From: Nanosynbacter sp963540705
GTDB taxonomy: Bacteria; Patescibacteriota; Saccharimonadia; Saccharimonadales; Saccharimonadaceae
NCBI GenBank assembly: GCA_963540705.1
Contig: CAUTQX010000002.1
Location: 1 to 48,615, forward strand
DNA: 48,615 nt
Reading direction: 5' to 3'
Shown here: positions 34,314-41,953 of the stretch, in pieces
Numbering within the stretch: position 1 is the first letter of the stretch
How the letters are laid out: each line of letters begins with the position of its first letter
Notes under the pieces: model-generated
Seen by the model: only the letters and a program-made list of their open reading frames with translations
What the model was told of the DNA's origin: nothing
The model's database searches: none
Made by a program: the position numbers and the translations under genes

Positions 34314-34964
34314 TTATTTTTTACGCTTGGTTTTTGAAAGAAGAACTAATAACTGCTTTCTTAATAAGGCGCGAGTATTTGGTTGTTTCAAAGCATGAAT
34401 AACCATTGGTGAGACAGACAGGAAGATGATGAGGATTGCTGCAACTTCAATGTTTACTCCTGCTTTGGTTAGAAATTCTCCGGCATAGAAGCCTAGGTAG
34501 ACGAATAGTGACGACCAAAGAAACCCGCCGATAAGGTTAAAAGTTAAGAATGTTTTATAATGCATTTTACTTGCGCCGGCGACAATTGGAGCAAAGGTTC
34601 TGACAATTGGCACAAACCTAGCCAAGACAATGGTCAGTGAGCCGTGTTTGTCATAAAATTTCTCAGTTTGTTTTAAGTATTTTTTCTTGAAGAAACGGGA
34701 ATTTTCTTTTTCGAATAATTTTCTACCGACTTTATGACCAAAGCTATATCCAACGCTATCCCCTAGAACTGTCGCCGCACAAATTAGAAGTGCGAAAATA
34801 TGGATATCTATGTGTAGAAAACTTTGCTGAACCATATATCCAGCGGTGAAAAGTAGGCTGTCGCCAGGTAGAAAGAAGCCGATTAACAGACCGGATTCTG
34901 CGAAAACTACTAATAAAATTGCGAATACGCCGAAGCTGGTTATCAAGTGAATAAAAGATTCCAT
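34314..34964 (-). CDS. DedA family membrane protein
   Basis: 216 residues, several TM helices. DedA (SNARE-associated/VTT) proteins move lipid carriers or phospholipids across the inner membrane. Seen: ESGLLIGFFLPGDSLLFTAG with the key acidic and FLPGD residues, GDSVGYSFGHKVG, FYDKHGSLTIVLARFVPIVRTFAPIVAG and a second amphipathic motif. Basic tail KTKRKK. It converges with uvrA two bases apart. Confidence 0.92.
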   Translation of the reverse strand: MESFIHLITSFGVFAILLVVFAESGLLIGFFLPGDSLLFTAGYMVQQSFLHIDIHIFALLICAATVLGDSVGYSFGHKVGRKLFEKENSRFFKKKYLKQTEKFYDKHGSLTIVLARFVPIVRTFAPIVAGASKMHYKTFLTFNLIGGFLWSSLFVYLGFYAGEFLTKAGVNIEVAAILIIFLSVSPMVIHALKQPNTRALLRKQLLVLLSKTKRKK

Positions 34965-34970
34965 ATTCTA

Positions 34971-34979
34971 ATTATATCA
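34971..34979 (-). promoter_or_regulatory. Extended -10 promoter of dedA (leaderless)
   Basis: On the minus strand TGATATAAT occupies 34979-34971; the last T is exactly 7 nt before the ATG at 34964. This is the same geometry as on the plus strand. Confidence 0.7.
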
Positions 34980-35001
34980 CAATTAGCATGTGCGATTTTA
35001 A

Positions 35002-36774
35002 TTATTCTTCGATGAATCCGCCAGATTGCCTTGCCCATAATTTTGCGTAAACACCGCGCTTTTTATTGATGAGTTCATCATGCGATCCGTCCTCGACGAT
35101 TTTTCCATTTTTCAGGACAATTATTCGATCTAGTTTGGCAATTGTGGACAAGCGGTGCGCAATAACAATTGAGGTTCGATTTTCCATTAATGTTTCTAAA
35201 GATTTTTGAATCAACGCTTCAGATTCAGAATCTAATGCCGAAGTCGCTTCGTCGAGGATTAAAATTGGTGCGTCTTTTAGGATTGCTCTGGCGATGGCAA
35301 TTCGCTGGCGTTGTCCGCCAGATAATTTAATTCCGCGCTCGCCAACCATCGTGTCCCAACCGTCTTTAAGCCCAACGATAAAATCGTAAGCGCCAGCTTT
35401 TTTGGCGGCTTCTTCAATTTCTGCGTCCGTTGCATCAGGTCGACCGTAAGCGATGTTTTCGCGTACGGAGCGGTGAAATAGTAATGGCTCTTGCGGTACG
35501 TAAGCGATTTGAGAGCGCAAACTTGCTTGGGTGACTTCGGAAATATCTTGTCCGTCGATGGTAATTTTTCCTGAGTCAATATCAGCAAAGCGTAATAGCA
35601 ATTTAGTGAGTGTCGTTTTTCCGGAACCGCTCGCTCCGACTAAACCTAATTTTTCGCCTGGTTTAATATCCAGAGAGAAGTTGTGGAATAGAGTGTCGCC
35701 TTGGCCTTCGTCGTGCGTGAAAGTTATTTTATCCATGGAAATTTCGCCGTTTGAGACTTCCAGTTTTAAGTCACTTTTATCAATCAATGTTGTTGGTGTT
35801 CGTAAGATTTCTGCCATGTCATTTGCATTACCGATAATTCGGTTGTAATTGCGCATAATTCCGTTCATGTTCCACAACTCATGTGCGACACTTCCAGTGT
35901 AGGTGATAATAAGATAAACAGACGCCACTGACACCAAATCATTCTGGGCTGCGTACACTGCGAAGGCGATTGCTCCAATTTTAATAACCATGTTGATTGA
36001 TGAATATATAGTGCTGACTTTCAAAAATCCGCGCATTACGTCGAGGCTCGAGTTTCGCCAAGAACCGACGGTTTTTGTGAAAAATTTCTGTTCTGTAGCT
36101 TCGGCGCCAGATGACTTGACCGCTAGAACGTTTGAAATTACGTCGGCTAATTGACCGTTTAATTTGTTGCTGACTTTGGCTTCTTTTTTTGTCAATTTCG
36201 TCATTGGTTTGGATCCGTAATAAACGACAAGGCTGAAAACAATTGAGAAAATAAGCAAGAATAACGCGTATTGCCAGAGAAGTGTTGACAGGATAATTAT
36301 TGAACCGACCAGTGAAACAACTAGCGGTAAAATTGACCAGATTATCGTGTCCCAAAAACTTTCTACCGCGCCGATTAATTTATTTGTTTGACTAACAAGC
36401 GACCCACCGAATTTATTTGAGTGGAAGAATAATGTTTGGTTGGTTAGTTTGCTAAAGCACCGAGCGTACAAATCTCGCTGCATGGCGGTTTCAAATGTCC
36501 AGACAAGATATAAAACTAATCGCCAGCCGATGACGCTAGACCATAATCCACTGACGCCGTATAAAGCAATTAGTGTCCATAAATTTTTTGCGTCGTGCAG
36601 TTGATTGTGTTGGATGATACTAAGAAGTTGGGCAATTATGAGCGGCCCGACAAAAATGGTAACCACGAGAGTCAGCATTGCAAAAAATATTGCCAAGTTT
36701 CGGCGGTGTTTGTACTGCGCTGACGTTTTCCAGAATAGGCGAAATATTTCTTTGCTGTTCGGTTTGTTTTTCAA
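35002..36774 (-). CDS. ABC exporter, fused permease and ATPase
   Basis: About 590 residues. The N-terminal permease has six TM helices (about 30-320) and the C-terminal ATPase has Walker A GLVGASGSGKTTLTKLLL, Q-loop YVPQEPLLFHRSV, signature LSGGQRQRIAIARA, Walker B ILILDEATSALDSESE and H-loop IVIAHRLST. It is of the MsbA/multidrug type and works as a dimer; the substrate is unknown. Start: TTG 36774 has SD AAAGGA (36786-36781) six bases upstream, whereas ATG 36804 in the same frame has none. Either is possible. Confidence 0.9.
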   Translation of the reverse strand: MKNKPNSKEIFRLFWKTSAQYKHRRNLAIFFAMLTLVVTIFVGPLIIAQLLSIIQHNQLHDAKNLWTLIALYGVSGLWSSVIGWRLVLYLVWTFETAMQRDLYARCFSKLTNQTLFFHSNKFGGSLVSQTNKLIGAVESFWDTIIWSILPLVVSLVGSIIILSTLLWQYALFLLIFSIVFSLVVYYGSKPMTKLTKKEAKVSNKLNGQLADVISNVLAVKSSGAEATEQKFFTKTVGSWRNSSLDVMRGFLKVSTIYSSINMVIKIGAIAFAVYAAQNDLVSVASVYLIITYTGSVAHELWNMNGIMRNYNRIIGNANDMAEILRTPTTLIDKSDLKLEVSNGEISMDKITFTHDEGQGDTLFHNFSLDIKPGEKLGLVGASGSGKTTLTKLLLRFADIDSGKITIDGQDISEVTQASLRSQIAYVPQEPLLFHRSVRENIAYGRPDATDAEIEEAAKKAGAYDFIVGLKDGWDTMVGERGIKLSGGQRQRIAIARAILKDAPILILDEATSALDSESEALIQKSLETLMENRTSIVIAHRLSTIAKLDRIIVLKNGKIVEDGSHDELINKKRGVYAKLWARQSGGFIEE

Positions 36775-36804
36775 ATCAATTCCTTTCTGTAATAAAATTA
36801 ACAT

Positions 36805-36939
36805 TCATAGATTGCGCAGAAAACTGAGCGTTCTTAATTATTCAAAAATGTATATTAGAGGAACTCGCCAGCGGGAGTTCATAGACTTTTATTATTATAG
36901 GGAATATATAGATATAAGTCAATTTGTGGAGCAAAAGCC
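36805..36939. other. Divergent intergenic region
   Basis: Between the ABC exporter (minus) and the fur-type gene (plus). It holds an inverted repeat GAACTC (36861-36866) / GAGTTC (36875-36880) with an 8-nt loop, perhaps a leader hairpin of the exporter mRNA. An AT-rich tract follows. No gene seen. Confidence 0.4.
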
Positions 36940-36968
36940 TTGTTTATTTATTGTAAATACTTTACAAT
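36940..36968 (+). promoter_or_regulatory. Promoter with perfect Fur/PerR-type operator
   Basis: TTGTTT (36940-36945), 17-nt spacer, TACAAT (36963-36968). A perfect interrupted palindrome ATTGTAAA-TAC-TTTACAAT (36950-36968) covers the spacer and the whole -10 box, so a bound repressor would block RNA polymerase. The last T is 7 nt before the ATG at 36975. The first gene encodes a Fur-family regulator, so autoregulation is likely. Confidence 0.75.
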
Positions 36969-36974
36969 AGGAAC

Positions 36975-37367
36975 ATGACGCAAATTGTTAGGCGATCGAC
37001 AAAACACACGAATGACGTGATGGCGATTTTAAAGAGCAAACATCACGCGACGAATGCGGAAATTGCTCAGGAATTGCGGAATACTCATCCTGAAGTCAGC
37101 GACACGACGGTGCATCGAATAACTCAGCGCCTGTGTGGCGACGGGATGATTGGTTTGGCGCCATCGACCAAAAAGGGCTGCTTGCGATATGATATTCGTA
37201 AGGATGATCACGATCATTTTGTGTGTAGTGACTGTGATGGCTTGATGGATATTAAAATTGCCGATGAGATGAGAAAGCAGATTGCGCATGAAATTAGCGA
37301 TTGCTATATTGACGGCCCGTTGGTTGTGACGGGAGTTTGTAAAAAATGCCAGAAAAGGAGGAAATAA
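36975..37367 (+). CDS. Fur family metalloregulator (Fur/PerR/Zur type)
   Basis: 130 residues. A winged helix-turn-helix (about 10-75; NAEIAQELRNTHPEVSDTTVHRITQRL) is followed by the metal/dimer domain: RKDDHDHFVCSDC and GVCKKCQ give the His-rich site and the structural Cys4 zinc. Regulators of this family repress iron, zinc or peroxide genes. The operon partners (thioredoxin and a cupin) point to a PerR-like peroxide or redox role rather than metal uptake; this is inferred. The palindrome over its promoter supports autoregulation. Its TAA overlaps the trxA ATG. Confidence 0.9.
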   Translation: MTQIVRRSTKHTNDVMAILKSKHHATNAEIAQELRNTHPEVSDTTVHRITQRLCGDGMIGLAPSTKKGCLRYDIRKDDHDHFVCSDCDGLMDIKIADEMRKQIAHEISDCYIDGPLVVTGVCKKCQKRRK

Positions 37368-37696
37368 TGGCTTTATATGAAATTACAACGAAGCAAGAAT
37401 TCGAAGATAAGGTGCTAAAAAGCGACGGTCCTGTACTAGTTGATTTTTGGGCGCCGTGGTGTCCGCCATGCCGCGCAATGGCTCCGCTCTTGCACCAAAT
37501 TGCTGAAGAAACAGAGTTTGATATTGTTAAGGTTGACACTGAAGCGAGTCAGGAAAATGCGCAATTGGCTATGGAATATCGCGTGCAGGGAATTCCAAAC
37601 ATGAAGATTTTTGTTGGCGGCGAGGAAGTTGCTGAAATGATTGGCATGAAGCCGAAGCAGACGTTGATTGACGCTTTGGAAAAAGCTGCGAAATAA
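37367..37696 (+). CDS. trxA: Thioredoxin with CPPC active site
   Basis: 109 residues. A thioredoxin fold with VDFWAPWCPPCRAMAPLL, FDIVKVDTE, the cis-Pro in VQGIPNMKIF and a terminal helix. The active site is CPPC rather than the usual CGPC; a second proline stiffens the motif and tends to shift redox potential. Start ATG 37367 has a perfect SD (AAGGAGG at 37355-37361) and overlaps the fur stop in TAATG. An upstream in-frame ATG at 37346 lies inside the fur gene and is rejected. Confidence 0.95.
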   Translation: MALYEITTKQEFEDKVLKSDGPVLVDFWAPWCPPCRAMAPLLHQIAEETEFDIVKVDTEASQENAQLAMEYRVQGIPNMKIFVGGEEVAEMIGMKPKQTLIDALEKAAK

Positions 37697-37714
37697 AAAA
37701 TAGAAGGGGGATTT

Positions 37715-38110
37715 ATGAAGGGTTTTAGTGGAAATATCGAAGAGCTTACATTGGCAAATAATAATTTTCGTCAAGTTCTATATACTGCGAAGCATTGCCA
37801 ATTGGTATTGATGAGTCTACCTGTTGGCGGGGAAATCGGTTCGGAAATTCACGAGGAAAATGATCAGTTTTTCAGATTTGAGTCTGGCGAAGGTAAGGTT
37901 TTGATTGATGGCAATGAGTATGCTGTTTCTGATGGCAGCGCGATTATTGTGCCGGCGGGCGCTGAGCATAATGTGATAAATACTGGCGAAGAGCCGCTTA
38001 AGCTTTACACGATTTATAGTCCAGCACATCATAAAGATAGAATTGTTCGGGCGACACGCGAAGAAGCGGAAGCCAACGAAGAAGATTTTGACGGCGTAAC
38101 CACAGAATAA
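37715..38110 (+). CDS. Cupin domain protein
   Basis: 131 residues. A single cupin barrel: GGEIGSEIHEENDQFFRFESGEGKV (split here as GGEIGSEIH and ENDQFFRFESG, metal His/Glu) and the second motif VPAGAEHNVINTG. A tail HHKDRIVRATREEAEANEED follows. SD AAGGGGG lies before ATG 37715. It ends the fur-trxA-cupin operon. Similar small cupins are sugar-isomerase-like or metal-binding proteins; the substrate is unknown. Confidence 0.88.
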   Translation: MKGFSGNIEELTLANNNFRQVLYTAKHCQLVLMSLPVGGEIGSEIHEENDQFFRFESGEGKVLIDGNEYAVSDGSAIIVPAGAEHNVINTGEEPLKLYTIYSPAHHKDRIVRATREEAEANEEDFDGVTTE

Positions 38111-38152
38111 GTTATTGCTAAAATAAACAATTCTACCAAATTGGTGGATTTT

Positions 38153-38611
38153 ATGGCTTGTAAAGAATCAGTTATTAGTAAAGTGTTTGGTATATTTGGG
38201 CGGGCAGTTTTTCGTGGAATTGCCCGCGTAATGTCTCTGGTGTTTAAGCTTGGATCGAAAAAAGATCGCGTGCGGGTGATTGTTTATCGGGATGACGGTG
38301 ATATTTTGCTGGTTAGGGGTCGCTTTAGTCGCCAAAGGTGGGCTCTACCGGGAGGCGGGGTGAAGCATAATGAGAGTTATGAACAGGCTGCCGTTAGAGA
38401 AACCTTGGAAGAAATTGGATTAAAAATACATAATTTGCGGTATCTCGGAAAAGCTAATTCTCATGAATCGTACACCAAATTTTCAGTTCAAGTTTTTGCG
38501 GCGCACGCGTCTAATTGTGACATAAAATGCAATTTTGAAATAATGGAAGCTCGGTGGCTTAGCATGGATTATCTTCCTAAAGAATACACTTTACTAACTA
38601 ACGCTTTATGA
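38153..38611 (+). CDS. NUDIX hydrolase
   Basis: 152 residues. The Nudix box is complete: GGGVKHNESYEQAAVRE continuing to TLEEIGL (G-x5-E-x7-RE-x2-EE-x-G), near residues 66-88. The N-terminal 40 residues are basic and partly hydrophobic. The substrate is unknown (nucleotide diphosphate-X type). TTG 38141 and GTG 38144 are alternative starts; ATG 38153 has GGTGG five bases upstream and is preferred. A TGCTAAAAT -10 box lies at 38116-38124. Confidence 0.88.
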   Translation: MACKESVISKVFGIFGRAVFRGIARVMSLVFKLGSKKDRVRVIVYRDDGDILLVRGRFSRQRWALPGGGVKHNESYEQAAVRETLEEIGLKIHNLRYLGKANSHESYTKFSVQVFAAHASNCDIKCNFEIMEARWLSMDYLPKEYTLLTNAL

Positions 38612-38617
38612 CATAAT
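38609..38617 (+). promoter_or_regulatory. Extended -10 promoter of the nucleotidyltransferase-like gene (leaderless)
   Basis: TGACATAAT at 38609-38617; the last T is exactly 7 nt before ATG 38624. It overlaps the stop codon of the NUDIX gene. Confidence 0.6.
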
Positions 38618-38623
38618 TGTGGC

Positions 38624-39415
38624 ATGGGGAATATGTATGATATTATTGAGAAAAGTAACCTCCATGGTCAACTAAATGATTTGGGCGGGCAATATGTTAT
38701 CGTTGGTGGGCTGGGTCTACATGCAGTAACTAACGCTGAAAAAATCGATTGGGATGAACGAGTAGTGACAGTAGGTGGCGATACTGATTTTCCACGACTC
38801 CGTGAAAATGGTACTATCCGCGACCTAGATACGTTAGTGTGCAGTGTTAATGCTGAGGTTGTAGATGAATATAAGAAGACTATAGTCAGGGCCATTGGTA
38901 ATGAAGTGGTTGCATCAGTGTTTGGACTACGTCAATATGAGAAAAATAGGCGTGGGTTGCTTGATTTTACGGGTAGTCGCTATTCTGATGACGAAGGCAA
39001 CTTATTCTGGCTATTGAGTGGTATAGAGACACAGTTACCAAGAGAATCTATTGACCCGTGGCGAGTTGAGCGTGACGGCGAAGTCATTTGTAATATTCTA
39101 AATCCAGTGGCACAATTAGGTGCATATATGAATCGGTCAATTACCGGTATTAGGCCTAAGGATGAGGAAAAAGTTGCCCGTTTACGCCAAGTAATTACGC
39201 CGCACGATAAAATTGGAGATATTTCCAGTGATTATCTTGATCAATATTGTGCATTTTCGGAGCAATACATTAAGGTTGCCAGTAAGCGTTCAAAAATAGG
39301 GTTAATCGCCTTAAAATCGTATGTTTTATCTGCCCTTGAGTGCAATGATACTTTAGTGGGGCTGGCTCAAGGAAAAATGGACGGTATTTTGAGTGTATTT
39401 ACCGGTAAGCGATGA
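38624..39415 (+). CDS. Nucleotidyltransferase-like protein, function unknown
   Basis: 263 residues. YVIVGGLGLHAV followed 45 residues later by TIRDLDTLVCSV resembles the G-G...D-x-D pattern of minimal nucleotidyltransferases (LinB/AbiEii-type folds). A C-terminal helical part (PVAQLGAYMNRSITGIRPKDEEKVARL) would fit the substrate side. The middle (DFTGSRYSDDEGNLFWLL) is unusual and not recognised. It follows the NUDIX gene by 12 bases but has its own promoter. The NTase call is a pattern inference only; a toxin or antibiotic-modifying role is possible but not shown. Confidence 0.6.
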   Translation: MGNMYDIIEKSNLHGQLNDLGGQYVIVGGLGLHAVTNAEKIDWDERVVTVGGDTDFPRLRENGTIRDLDTLVCSVNAEVVDEYKKTIVRAIGNEVVASVFGLRQYEKNRRGLLDFTGSRYSDDEGNLFWLLSGIETQLPRESIDPWRVERDGEVICNILNPVAQLGAYMNRSITGIRPKDEEKVARLRQVITPHDKIGDISSDYLDQYCAFSEQYIKVASKRSKIGLIALKSYVLSALECNDTLVGLAQGKMDGILSVFTGKR

Positions 39416-39436
39416 TCATATAATATGATCAGATAA

Positions 39437-39565
39437 TGTCCGATCCGGCTAACGCTGATTTTACAGAAAAAGGATGGTCGCCCGTTAGCAACTGCACTTA
39501 ATCATGAACTTGTCGCAAAGTTTGCTAAAGAGTTTATGGAATTATATAATGGGATTTATTTTTAA
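39437..39565 (+). pseudogene. Gene remnant (C-terminal fragment), unknown family
   Basis: After the stop at 39434-39436, 42 codons run open to TAA 39563-39565. They encode a plausible C-terminus (KKDGRPLATALNHELVAKF, then AKEFMELYNGIYF) without any start codon or SD. The composition matches the resident genes, unlike the AT-rich gene that follows. It is probably the tail of a gene lost when the next segment arrived. Confidence 0.35.
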
Positions 39566-39601
39566 ACAAAGACAAATTAGAATTTATGGAGGTGTATATA
39601 A

Positions 39602-40573
39602 ATGAAAATATGTATTTTAGGCTTAGGTGTGATAGGTACAACTTATGGATATGTATTTCAAAAAGCAGGGCATCAGATTGAGCATTTAGTTAGGGAAAAT
39701 AAAAAACAAAATGTTCCAGCAAAGCTGAATATAACTATATTAGACGGACGTTATGATAATAAGGGAGAAGAAAAAACAGATACATACACTGTAAATCTTG
39801 CAAAACCGGATACAAGTTATGACTTTATTCTTTTGAGTGTTTCAAGCGGAAAAATAAAAGATGCTATAGCAACACTTTCGCAAAACAACATTACGGGAAG
39901 TTTGATATTATTCTGTAACTTTTGGAACGGTCGCAAAGAGATTGAAGAAATAGTAGGTAATTTTAAATACATTATAGGATTTCCTACTGCTGGTGGAAGT
40001 ATGATACAGCAAGAGTTGAACTGTGTTCTATTTGACCATATAATGCTTGAAAGCAAGGAAAAAGCAAGTATTCCAAACTATAGAGATTTGATAGAACTTC
40101 TTAAATCTACAGACCTAAAAACAGAAGTTCCTTATGATATGGTGGAATGGATATGGATTCACATGGCAATAAATGCAGGTGTTACTTCTACTGCTGCACG
40201 AGTAGGAAAAATTGATGACCCAAAACAGCTTGCGATTAATCTTATGAGAGATTCTCACGCATTATCTATAGCAGTGAAATCGGTAAGAGAAACTGTTAAA
40301 GTAGTAAAAGCTAGAGGGGTCAATTTGAAATTATATAAAAATGAACTTCTCCCTTACAAAATACCTTCTGCTGTCGCAGGCATGATAATGAAACGAATGT
40401 TTGCAGGAAATGAGCTCACGAGCAGAATTATGACGTTACATAATGATGTAGAAGATATTATGTATGGATGTAAAAGTATTTATGAGTCTGGGAAGCAAGA
40501 AAATCTGGATTTACCCTTATTTTATTCAAATATGGATAAAATCTTTGCTAGTGAAAGCGTAAAAACCTTGTAA
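39602..40573 (+). CDS. Ketopantoate reductase (ApbA/PanE)-like protein, probably imported
   Basis: 323 residues. Rossmann NAD(P) motif CILGLGVIGTTYG at the N-terminus, SYDFILLSVSS, NFWNGRKEI, GFPTAGGS and a C-terminal ApbA_C-type helical domain (WIWIHMAINAGVTSTA). True PanE makes pantoate for CoA; relatives of this length often have other keto-acid substrates, so panE is not asserted. It is more AT-rich than its neighbours and prefers AGA and ATA codons. It carries a strong SD (GGAGGTG at 39588-39594), unlike the leaderless resident genes. This suggests transfer from a Firmicutes-like donor, together with the CPBP gene. Confidence 0.82.
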   Translation: MKICILGLGVIGTTYGYVFQKAGHQIEHLVRENKKQNVPAKLNITILDGRYDNKGEEKTDTYTVNLAKPDTSYDFILLSVSSGKIKDAIATLSQNNITGSLILFCNFWNGRKEIEEIVGNFKYIIGFPTAGGSMIQQELNCVLFDHIMLESKEKASIPNYRDLIELLKSTDLKTEVPYDMVEWIWIHMAINAGVTSTAARVGKIDDPKQLAINLMRDSHALSIAVKSVRETVKVVKARGVNLKLYKNELLPYKIPSAVAGMIMKRMFAGNELTSRIMTLHNDVEDIMYGCKSIYESGKQENLDLPLFYSNMDKIFASESVKTL

Positions 40574-40586
40574 CGAAGCAATAATG

Positions 40587-40613
40587 AAAAGCCTTGATTG
40601 CAAGGCTTTTTTT
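40587..40613 (+). terminator. Strong intrinsic terminator
   Basis: Perfect 10-bp stem AAAAGCCTTG / CAAGGCTTTT (40587-40596, 40601-40610) with a 4-nt loop ATTG and a T run to 40613, after the ketopantoate reductase-like gene. Confidence 0.92.
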
Positions 40614-40622
40614 GCGTTTTTG

Positions 40623-40631
40623 TGATAGAAT
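40623..40631 (+). promoter_or_regulatory. Possible promoter of the CPBP gene
   Basis: TGATAGAAT at 40623-40631, followed by a leader of about 73 nt with AAGGAAG (40698-40704) before ATG 40711. Confidence 0.4.
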
Positions 40632-40710
40632 ATGGCTAGTTATAAATCGAGAGCAACTTAGAAGTGGTAAAAAATTTTATACATAAAATAATCAAGATAA
40701 GGAAGATAAA

Positions 40711-41454
40711 ATGACAGAAATTGACAAAAAGAATTTAAAAAATTATCTTTGTTTTACATTTGGAATTACTTATATAGCTTGGGGGCTTCTTGCCATCTTT
40801 ACGCAATCTCATATTTTGGGATTAGAAACTTTTATAGGAAGAATATTACAAATAATAGGTGCACTCGGACCAGCTATTGCAAGTGTGTTTTATTTGAAAA
40901 GCAATAATATAAAATTTAAACATTTTTTATTTTATAAGAAAGAAAATAGTAGTATCTATTTCATTATTCATATGTTAGCAATATTGATACTATTTTCTGT
41001 ATCTTCCTTAGAATTAAACGGAGTATCAATTTATCTGATGCCACTATTCTTTATTCAATTAATTTTTTTTGGTGATGGACATGAAGAATTAGGATGGCGA
41101 GGTATATTACAACCGTTACTTGATAAAAAATATACTTATTGGCAATCTAATTTGATTGTAGGATCCATTTGGGGGATTTGGCATCTGCCTTTATGGTTTA
41201 TAGTTGGAGAAAGTCATCAAGGATTTCCTTTTATTTTATTTTTTATATATACATTATTTTTAAGTTTTGTTTTAGGGCTTCTTTATCGTCAAACGAAATC
41301 TGTGGGGTACTGTATATTATTTCATGCGTTCGCAAATTTGTTAAATCTCTATTTTGTGTTAAAAATTAATAGTATTTTTATTATCATTTTTATTGCTTAT
41401 TTAATTTATACTATATTGGCTAGTAATAGAATTAGTAAGGAAACAACATTTTAA
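40711..41454 (+). CDS. CPBP family intramembrane metalloprotease, probably imported
   Basis: 247 residues, about seven TM helices. CPBP (Abi) motifs: GHEELGWRGIL (EExxxR), WGIWHLPLWF (FxxxH-type) and LFHAFANL (HxxxN), all within the membrane as in type II CAAX prenyl proteases. In Firmicutes these can confer bacteriocin self-immunity. Very AT-rich, Ile/Phe/Lys-heavy, and SD-led, like the preceding gene; the pair looks like one imported segment. The substrate is unknown. Confidence 0.88.
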   Translation: MTEIDKKNLKNYLCFTFGITYIAWGLLAIFTQSHILGLETFIGRILQIIGALGPAIASVFYLKSNNIKFKHFLFYKKENSSIYFIIHMLAILILFSVSSLELNGVSIYLMPLFFIQLIFFGDGHEELGWRGILQPLLDKKYTYWQSNLIVGSIWGIWHLPLWFIVGESHQGFPFILFFIYTLFLSFVLGLLYRQTKSVGYCILFHAFANLLNLYFVLKINSIFIIIFIAYLIYTILASNRISKETTF

Positions 41455-41469
41455 AATTTAGATCAGCAT

Positions 41470-41480
41470 ATCTATAGTTA
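41470..41480 (+). repeat. 11-bp direct repeat, left copy
   Basis: ATCTATAGTTA at 41470-41480 recurs at 41831-41841. The two copies bracket the truncated uracil-DNA glycosylase frame. It may be chance, or a small duplication at the rearranged junction. Confidence 0.3.
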
Positions 41481-41561
41481 AGGGTATCATTAAAAAGTTC
41501 GTGGATATGTTCCTGCATACGAATGTAGCTACTTGACATACTTGGTGTTCACTCTGTTCTT

Positions 41562-41855
41562 GTGGACTTGCCGCCACGTCTGGACTTTGCTAGAAAATGG
41601 CATCCGCGTTTGCTAGCCCAAATGCCGAATGTGCGATTGATCATATTGGTTGGGTCTTATGCTCAGAAATACTATTTGAACCATCGCGTTGAACATAATT
41701 TAACGGCAACCGTATCTAATTTCGACGCATATTTACCAGATTATTTTCCGTTGGTTCATCCATCGCCACTTAACATTGGTTGGCGTAAGCGTAATCCGTG
41801 GTTTGAAATAGATGTTGTGCCGGTTTTGCAATCTATAGTTAGGAAATTGTTGTAA
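41562..41855 (+). pseudogene. Uracil-DNA glycosylase family protein, 5'-truncated remnant
   Basis: 97 codons from a GTG. DLPPR, KWHPRLLAQMPNVRLIILVG, YAQKYYL, LPDYFPLVHPSP and RKRNPWFE are the C-terminal half of the family of about 190-residue bacterial uracil-DNA glycosylases. HPSP is the usual catalytic-loop motif. The N-terminal half with the water-activating motif (GQAPG type) is missing. Upstream of DLPPR the frame turns into unrelated sequence and meets TAG at 41526-41528. No SD or -10 fits the GTG. It sits immediately downstream of the imported segment, so the insertion or a linked deletion probably removed its 5' half. Confidence 0.75.
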
Positions 41856-41941
41856 TAACAATAATTTAAATATGGACTATCCTTTCAAAGAATATTACGC
41901 TTTGTATGCTAATAGGCGCTAGTAGGCGTCTCTGCTTTATG

Positions 41942-41947
41942 TATAAT
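41942..41947 (+). promoter_or_regulatory. -10 promoter of the HD hydrolase gene (leaderless)
   Basis: TATAAT at 41942-41947; the last T is exactly 7 nt before ATG 41954. In-frame starts upstream (from 41906) lie before the promoter. Confidence 0.65.
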
Positions 41948-41953
41948 ATAAGC

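Noticed and set aside
36861..36880. GAACTC/GAGTTC hairpin as a terminator or T-box
   Set aside because: No T run on either strand close to the stem, no upstream plus-strand gene, and no T-box consensus; listed only as a repeat in the intergenic region.
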